A stretch of 64,000 nt of DNA, from contig CALSPF010000001.1 of NCBI GenBank assembly GCA_943788165.1, positions 248,001-312,000 on the forward strand. Direction: 5' to 3'. The notes beneath the pieces were generated by a model. That model saw nothing but the letters and a program-made list of their open reading frames with translations. It did no database searches and had not been told where the DNA came from. This document shows positions 59,168-64,000 of this stretch, one piece after another. Numbering within the stretch: the first letter of the stretch is position 1; every line of letters begins with the position of its first letter. The stretch is from an uncultured Flavobacteriaceae bacterium. GTDB taxonomy: Bacteria; Bacteroidota; Bacteroidia; Flavobacteriales; Flavobacteriaceae. The translations under genes and the position numbers were made by a program.

Positions 59168-59785
59168 TTAGTTGTTTGGTCGGGCGTATGGAAATCGCTC
59201 CAAGAGTGTTGGTAACGCATAGCCATCTAGTCCATTAATTGTAACAATCTCACCTTTGTCCAGCTGCACCCAACCATCGTCAAGTAACATATCTTCTTTT
59301 ACGTATAAATGCTCGATTGCACCAACAACCAACAAGGTGTTGTTTTCTTCGATTAGATAATCATTGACATAAGAGCACGCTATCTGGATGGGGGCCTCTT
59401 TAACAAAAGGAGCGAAGAAGTCATTTTTGTATTCTTCCAATAAACCACTTTGCTCGAATTCAGATACCTCTTCTGGGTATTTGGCCGACGTGTGATGCGC
59501 CGCTTCAATTTGTTGTTGGGCTATATGATTAATGGTAAACACTCCATTTTCTTTCATGTTCTGGTAACTGTGTCGGGGAACGGTTGTTGGTCGAAGTATA
59601 AAACCTAACAGGGCAGGATTGCTTCCCAAATGAACTACGGAATTGAAAACAGCTAAGTTAGTGTTCCCAGCTTTAGACTTAGTGCCAATTAAATTGGCAG
59701 ACTTGTAACCAGAAACACTGTTGATTAAGTTGTTTTTATAGCGGGAGGCCAATTCATCGATGGCTTCTTTTGTAAAATGCTGCAT
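59168..59785 (-). CDS. Flavin reductase family protein
   Basis: 205 aa, FMN-binding split-barrel type. NLIGTKSKAGNTNLAVFNSVVHLGSNPALLGFIL in pieces (flavin-binding N-terminus), ENGVFTINHIAQQQIEAAHHTSAKYPEEVSEF, and IQIACSYVNDYLIEENNTLLVVGAIEHLYV. Reduces or binds flavin; in similar gene pairs it feeds a monooxygenase or acts alone. Reaction unknown. Precedes the O-methyltransferase by 3 nt. Confidence 0.87.
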   Translation of the reverse strand: MQHFTKEAIDELASRYKNNLINSVSGYKSANLIGTKSKAGNTNLAVFNSVVHLGSNPALLGFILRPTTVPRHSYQNMKENGVFTINHIAQQQIEAAHHTSAKYPEEVSEFEQSGLLEEYKNDFFAPFVKEAPIQIACSYVNDYLIEENNTLLVVGAIEHLYVKEDMLLDDGWVQLDKGEIVTINGLDGYALPTLLERFPYARPNN

Positions 59786-59806
59786 CTTTTTTTAACAAAG
59801 ATAAGG

Positions 59807-60010
59807 CTAATCGGTAGGATTGTCTTCTTTTAAAACAATGGCTAGAACAACTGCGAGTCCAGCGACCAATGTTCCAAGGTAGATTAAATGCTTGTGTTCT
59901 TCGATTCCTTTAAACTGTCCGTCCAGAATAAAACTATCGACAAAGCTTATAAAGCCGCCCAAGAATAGCATTAAAATTAGTGCTTTGTATTTTTGAAAGG
60001 GTGATTGCAT
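59807..60010 (-). CDS. Small membrane protein, hypothetical
   Basis: 67 aa with two helices (about 10-28 and 43-61: LMLFLGGFISFVDSFI; YLGTLVAGLAVVLAIVL) and a charged middle (DGQFKGIEEHKHL). No family recognised. It precedes the flavin reductase gene by 21 nt on the same strand and is divergent from aconitase across a 175-nt gap. A real gene is likely from its membrane pattern. Confidence 0.5.
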   Translation of the reverse strand: MQSPFQKYKALILMLFLGGFISFVDSFILDGQFKGIEEHKHLIYLGTLVAGLAVVLAIVLKEDNPTD

Positions 60011-60185
60011 AAAATGAATATTAGTTTAGATCAACGTAATTTTGATTCTTTATATTTATTGACGAATTGATTTACATTAAAAATACCATTATTTTGACTA
60101 TTTTTCAATAGGTCAATTTATTCTGTTAAACGAGTAAAATCTGTTGCATAATTTTGTAATTTTACTACACTAAAATAATTGGATT

Positions 60186-62453
60186 ATGGCATTTGACATT
60201 AAAATGATCAAAGCAGTTTACGCACGACTGGAAGATCGTGTTGCACAAGCAAGAAAGTTAACAGGAAAACCATTAACCGCATCGGAGAAAATCTTGTATT
60301 CTCACCTTTGGGAAGGCACGTCTCAACGCGCTTTTTCTCGTGGGAACGACTATGTGGACTTTGCGCCAGATAGGATTGCCTGTCAAGATGCAACAGCACA
60401 AATGGCCTTGTTGCAATTCATGCAAGCAGGAAAAGCAAAAGTAGCTGTTCCTACCACGGTTCACTGTGATCACTTAATTCAAGCCAAAGAAGGTGCTACA
60501 CAAGATTTAAAATCGGCGAATTCTACTTCTTCAGAAGTATTCAATTTTTTAGAGTCTGTTTCAGATAAATACGGTATTGGGTTTTGGAAACCAGGCGCTG
60601 GAATTATCCACCAAGTGGTTTTGGAAAACTATGCTTTCCCAGGGGGGATGATGATCGGAACCGATTCGCATACCGTTAACGCAGGTGGACTAGGAATGCT
60701 AGCCATTGGAGTTGGTGGTGCAGATGCTGTAGATGTTATGGCCGATATGGCTTGGGAATTGAAATTTCCTAAACTCATTGGAGTTAAGTTAACCGGAAAA
60801 CTAAACGGTTGGACTGCACCAAAAGATGTAATTCTTAAAGTAGCAGGTATCCTTACGGTAAAAGGAGGAACAGGCGCTGTCATTGAATACTTTGGCGAAG
60901 GTGCCGAATCTATGTCATGTACTGGAAAAGGGACCATTTGTAATATGGGTGCAGAAGTAGGAGCAACCACTTCAACCTTTGGATACGATGAATCCATGGA
61001 GCGTTATTTAAGAGCAACCGATAGAGATGATGTTGCTGATGCTGCCAATCAGGTAAAAGAGCACTTAACAGCTGATCCAGAAGTATATGCTAATCCCGCA
61101 GATTACTTTGATGAAGTAATCGAAATTGAATTAAATACACTCACCCCACACATAAACGGACCTTTTACACCCGATTTAGCTACACCTGTTTCAGAAATGA
61201 GCAAAGTAGCCAAAGAAGGAGGATGGCCTTTACAGGTTGAATGGGGATTAATTGGATCGTGTACCAACTCTTCTTACGAAGATTTATCACGTGCTGCTTC
61301 GATTACCAAACAAGCCGTTGAAAAGAACTTGATCACCAAGGCAGAGTTTGGAATTAACCCAGGTTCAGAGCAGGTACGTTACACTGCTGAACGCGATGGT
61401 TTATTGTCCATTTTTGAAGATTTAAACGCTAAAATATTCACCAATGCTTGTGGGCCATGTATTGGACAATGGGCACGAGAAGGTGCAGACAAACAAGAGC
61501 GAAACTCGATCATTCACTCGTTCAATCGAAATTTTTCGAAAAGAGCAGATGGGAACCCAAATACGCATGCCTTTGTAGCTTCTCCTGAAATGGTCGCTGC
61601 TGTTGCTATTTCTGGTCGACTCGACTTTAATCCAATGACGGATGTGTTGATCAATCAAAATGGAGAAGAGGTAAAGTTAGATCCACCAACAGGAATGGAA
61701 TTACCACCGCTTGGATTTGACGTAAAAGAAAATGGCTACCTCGCTCCACAAGAAGATGGTTCTTCTGTTGAGGTTAAAGTAAGTGAAACTTCTGAACGCC
61801 TTCAGTTATTGACCCCATTTGCTCCATGGGATGGCGAAAACTTAACGGGCGCTAAACTATTAATCAAAGCCCTCGGAAAATGTACTACCGACCATATCTC
61901 TATGGCTGGTCCATGGTTGCGTTTTAGAGGACATTTAGACAATATTTCAAACAACTGTTTGATTGGCGCTGTAAACGCCTTTGGGGAGAAAACCAACTTT
62001 GTGAAAAACCAGTTGACGGGTGAGTTTGGTGGTGTGCCAGATGTACAACGTCAGTATAAAGCCGCAGGAATTGAAACGGTTGTTGTGGGTGACCATAACT
62101 ATGGTGAAGGTTCCTCACGTGAGCATGCGGCTATGGAACCTCGCTTCCTAGGTGTTAAAGTTGTTTTAGTGAAGTCTTTTGCACGTATCCACGAAACAAA
62201 CTTGAAGAAACAAGGGATGTTAGGGATCACCTTCGCTAACGAATCAGATTATGATTTGATTCAAGAAGACGACACCTTCAATTTTATCGACCTGAAGGAT
62301 TTTGCTCCCGGAAAACAAATCACTGTTGAGGTGGTTCATGCAGATGGTTCAAAAAATACCATTAGGGCTAATCACACCTATAATATTCAGCAAATTGAAT
62401 GGTTCAAAGAAGGTTCTGCTTTGAACCTAATCAAGAAAGAAAACGCAGCTTAA
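60186..62453 (+). CDS. acn: Aconitate hydratase
   Basis: 755 aa, the length of mitochondrial-type aconitase. Cluster cysteines C359 (LIGSCTNSS), C422 and C425 (NACGPCIGQ), plus the substrate loops [21 protein letters not shown], and the swivel domain [21 protein letters not shown] and [22 protein letters not shown]. It interconverts citrate and isocitrate in the TCA cycle through a [4Fe-4S] cluster. Transcribed alone from a 175-nt gap; the reverse promoter serves the minus-strand genes. Ends in a palindromic terminator. Confidence 0.96.
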   Translation: MAFDIKMIKAVYARLEDRVAQARKLTGKPLTASEKILYSHLWEGTSQRAFSRGNDYVDFAPDRIACQDATAQMALLQFMQAGKAKVAVPTTVHCDHLIQAKEGATQDLKSANSTSSEVFNFLESVSDKYGIGFWKPGAGIIHQVVLENYAFPGGMMIGTDSHTVNAGGLGMLAIGVGGADAVDVMADMAWELKFPKLIGVKLTGKLNGWTAPKDVILKVAGILTVKGGTGAVIEYFGEGAESMSCTGKGTICNMGAEVGATTSTFGYDESMERYLRATDRDDVADAANQVKEHLTADPEVYANPADYFDEVIEIELNTLTPHINGPFTPDLATPVSEMSKVAKEGGWPLQVEWGLIGSCTNSSYEDLSRAASITKQAVEKNLITKAEFGINPGSEQVRYTAERDGLLSIFEDLNAKIFTNACGPCIGQWAREGADKQERNSIIHSFNRNFSKRADGNPNTHAFVASPEMVAAVAISGRLDFNPMTDVLINQNGEEVKLDPPTGMELPPLGFDVKENGYLAPQEDGSSVEVKVSETSERLQLLTPFAPWDGENLTGAKLLIKALGKCTTDHISMAGPWLRFRGHLDNISNNCLIGAVNAFGEKTNFVKNQLTGEFGGVPDVQRQYKAAGIETVVVGDHNYGEGSSREHAAMEPRFLGVKVVLVKSFARIHETNLKKQGMLGITFANESDYDLIQEDDTFNFIDLKDFAPGKQITVEVVHADGSKNTIRANHTYNIQQIEWFKEGSALNLIKKENAA

Positions 62454-62464
62454 GCAATCGTTTG

Positions 62465-62505
62465 ATTCATAAAACACCACTTTTATCGGGGTTTTTTTTA
62501 TGAAT
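62465..62505. terminator. Bidirectional-looking terminator after aconitase
   Basis: 10-bp inverted repeat ATTCATAAAA (62465-62474) / TTTTATGAAT (62496-62505); between them ACC and GGG add pairs at the top. The right arm contains a T8 run (62492-62499), so it acts on the plus strand; the symmetric arms would also work leftward. Confidence 0.55.
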
Positions 62506-62542
62506 GATTTTCAAGTATTTATATAAGTATAATAAATAAACT

Positions 62543-62550
62543 TATTTTTG
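62543..62550 (+). promoter_or_regulatory. -7 box 4 nt before the TSP3 lipoprotein gene
   Basis: TATTTTTG (exact TAnnTTTG), separated from the ATG at 62555 by 4 nt. Same leaderless-type geometry as at other genes in the window; no -33 TTTG. Confidence 0.38.
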
Positions 62551-62554
62551 TTGA

Positions 62555-63825
62555 ATGAAGTTTAACTCAGGCACCTTTATTGTTTCGTTTATACTACTCT
62601 TTGTGGTTGCCTGCACTCCACCTATTTTTGAGCCACCCGTACAAGAAGAGGAAGCACGAAACCCAAACTGGGAGAATGTAGGAAGCCTCAATGCTTCTTT
62701 TATTTCTACCTCCAGATCTATAGGTATTTCAACAAATACTGGTTCTCCTTCTTTTGATGTTACTTTTATTGCTTCAGCGAGTAATATTGATAGTTTGGTC
62801 TGGTCTTTTCCCGGAGGGACAACAAACGATTTAATTGATGAAATTAGTGAAACCGTATCATATGACGCTTATGGGCGCTATGATGTTGGTTTAGAGGTTT
62901 TTAATCGAGACAATGCAGATAGTCGTTATTTTGAAAATTTTATCGAGCTCTATTATAAAGATAACTTATTGTTCGATGGTTCAGACGCAACCAGCTGGAC
63001 GGTGAGTGGCACTGCTGTTGGGACCACAGTTTTTACCCATCCAGTTGATGAGAACGGAGTGCCCTACAGTAATAGGGCGATGCTTTCTTATTCAGTTGAG
63101 CAAAAGGTTGAAGCGCTGAAAAACTTCTCCGATTTTCCAACCAATGATCTTGTGTTAGAGTTTGATTATAAATTGGAACGTCTTCCAGTCCTTTACATTG
63201 ATAACAGCATGCTGTCTGGAACTTCGTTAACTTCTCCAGATTCAGCAGAATACGTTTCTCCTGCCAATACCGCATTGATAACCAATACTACCCGCGTAGA
63301 ATCTCCAGTCATTTATCCAGGAGAAAAGCGTTTTTCTATTGAGTACAACAATATTCCTGTTTGGACAGCAACACGGATCAATGAAGGGTTTTATGAACAT
63401 GTTCTTTTGGACTTACCCTCGCTTTCTTCATTTGCGATTGCATTATTGCGAGAACCTCAAGAAATGATCACGAAATTGATTCCATTTGTGCCTAATGCTT
63501 CAGTGATGGAATCGCCTCGAACCGTCGGTACAGCAACCGTTTCGACCAGTCAAAACCCTTCTGGTGATGATGATAATGACGGGGTAAGTAATATAGCCGA
63601 TGCATTCCCGGAAAATCCTTCTGAGCAGTTGGATACCGATAGAGATGGCTATGGTAACAATTTCGACAACGACGATGACGGGGATGGTTATTTGGACACA
63701 ACAGAAGTTGCCAACGGATCTGACCCCTTGATGACACAAGTATTCCAAACTATGTCATTCAACACGTTCGCTATCCTTATGACTTAAACATTCGGAATAT
63801 GACCATTAAAATGAAAGAAGACTAA
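62555..63825 (+). CDS. Surface lipoprotein with PKD-like and TSP type-3 repeats, C-terminal frameshift
   Basis: Lipoprotein signal with lipobox VVAC (Cys 20), a PKD-like beta domain (about 45-130, including [13 protein letters not shown]), a middle domain to about 330, then Asp-rich calcium-binding type-3 thrombospondin repeats (about 340-390: [40 protein letters not shown]). In the raw frame the protein ends at 63787 with an unlikely tail ([16 protein letters not shown]). Adding one base in the C4 run at 63724-63727 gives [18 protein letters not shown] and ends at TAA 63823-63825, which interlocks with the stop of the next gene. Probably exported to the cell surface; function unknown. Confidence 0.8.
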
Positions 63826-64000
63826 ACGCTGACAATTCTTCCAGGGTTTAGTATGTTTTTTGGGTCCAATGCTCGCTTTAAAGTGCGCATCAAATTAATC
63901 TCATTTTCGGTTCTAGAAGTAGAAAGGTATTTCTTCTTATCTAATCCAATTCCATGTTCAGCCGAAACGGACCCCTTGTTTCTTTGAAGACAGCCATAGA
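63822..64000 (-). CDS. FAD-linked oxidase C-terminus (GlcD/D-lactate dehydrogenase type), cut by the right edge
   Basis: Read on the minus strand: [54 protein letters not shown] and stop TAG (complement of 63822-63824). SxEHGIG and the closing L-D-P-x-x-I-L-N-P-G-R are the C-terminal marks of FAD-binding oxidases that oxidise glycolate, D-lactate or similar 2-hydroxy acids. The rest lies beyond the window. Its stop overlaps the corrected stop of the TSP3 lipoprotein by 3 nt. Confidence 0.85.
   Translation of the reverse strand, partial: YGCLQRNKGSVSAEHGIGLDKKKYLSTSRTENEINLMRTLKRALDPKNILNPGRIVSV

Noticed and set aside
1-64000. CRISPR array, IS element, prophage or integron
   Set aside because: No regular direct repeats with spacers, transposase, integrase or phage structural genes were seen.

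Overview
This window looks like chromosome of a low-GC member of the Bacteroidota, most likely a (marine) flavobacterium. The reasons are flavobacterial gene neighbourhoods (exbB-exbD-exbD-porin-rpoN-asnS; ftsX-DUF3098-uppP-truB-pyrH-frr; phoBR-like-trmB-mrp-nifU-ferredoxin), promoter boxes of the Bacteroidota TAnnTTTG type, a mevalonate-type isoprenoid route, and many DUFs typical of the group. Genes are dense and mostly housekeeping. One tRNA gene (Gly, anticodon TCC) is present. I see no rRNA, CRISPR array, insertion sequence or prophage.

Layout. 1-1.3 kb: the end of a SulP anion transporter, then a small graveyard holding remnants of a GH15 glycosidase and a short-chain dehydrogenase. 1.5-4.6 kb: an ExbB/ExbD proton-channel operon and an outer-membrane barrel protein. 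4.6-14 kb (minus strand): rpoN, asnS, an RND/MMPL permease, frr, pyrH, truB, uppP, DUF3098 and ftsX. 14-26 kb: leuS, a SemiSWEET, a Zn peptidase, an Lrp regulator, hemD, a polyprenol-phosphate mannose synthase, dihydroorotase, an epimerase, tyrS and a LuxE-like ligase. 26-33 kb: a PhoB/PhoR-like pair, trmB, an alkyltransferase-like protein, Fe-S carrier genes, a GH13 amylase and a glycerophosphodiesterase. 33-37 kb: TspO, two mevalonate-pathway enzymes, a UbiA prenyltransferase and a pseudouridine synthase. 37-45.6 kb: a minus-strand operon of a FAD oxidoreductase, a polyferredoxin membrane protein, two GT2 enzymes and a mannosyltransferase-like protein, followed by an SRPBCC protein and a GH113-like hydrolase. 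45.5-50.7 kb: a minus-strand arsenosugar biosynthesis operon. 50.9-64 kb: a damaged LytS-type kinase with an intact LytTR regulator, VanY, tRNA-Gly, a paralogous pair of secreted proteins, an M1 peptidase, TatA, aconitase, a TSP3-repeat lipoprotein and the end of a FAD-linked oxidase.

The most distinctive system is the arsenosugar operon: peroxidase-like protein, radical SAM ArsS, TIGR04282-type glycosyltransferase, purine nucleoside phosphorylase, ArsM methyltransferase, DUF547 protein, TIGR04283-type glycosyltransferase. Its last gene carries a frameshift in an A7 run and a TGA where a Trp is expected. Similar lesions recur in exbB and the next gene, in the LytS kinase and in the TSP3 lipoprotein. 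They are either real decay or base-calling error, and read data would decide.

Two genome-wide habits stand out. Most convergent gene pairs end in overlapping stop codons (often exactly 4 nt) with no visible terminator. Several genes have a -7 box ending only 4-8 nt before the start codon, which suggests leaderless or near-leaderless mRNAs.
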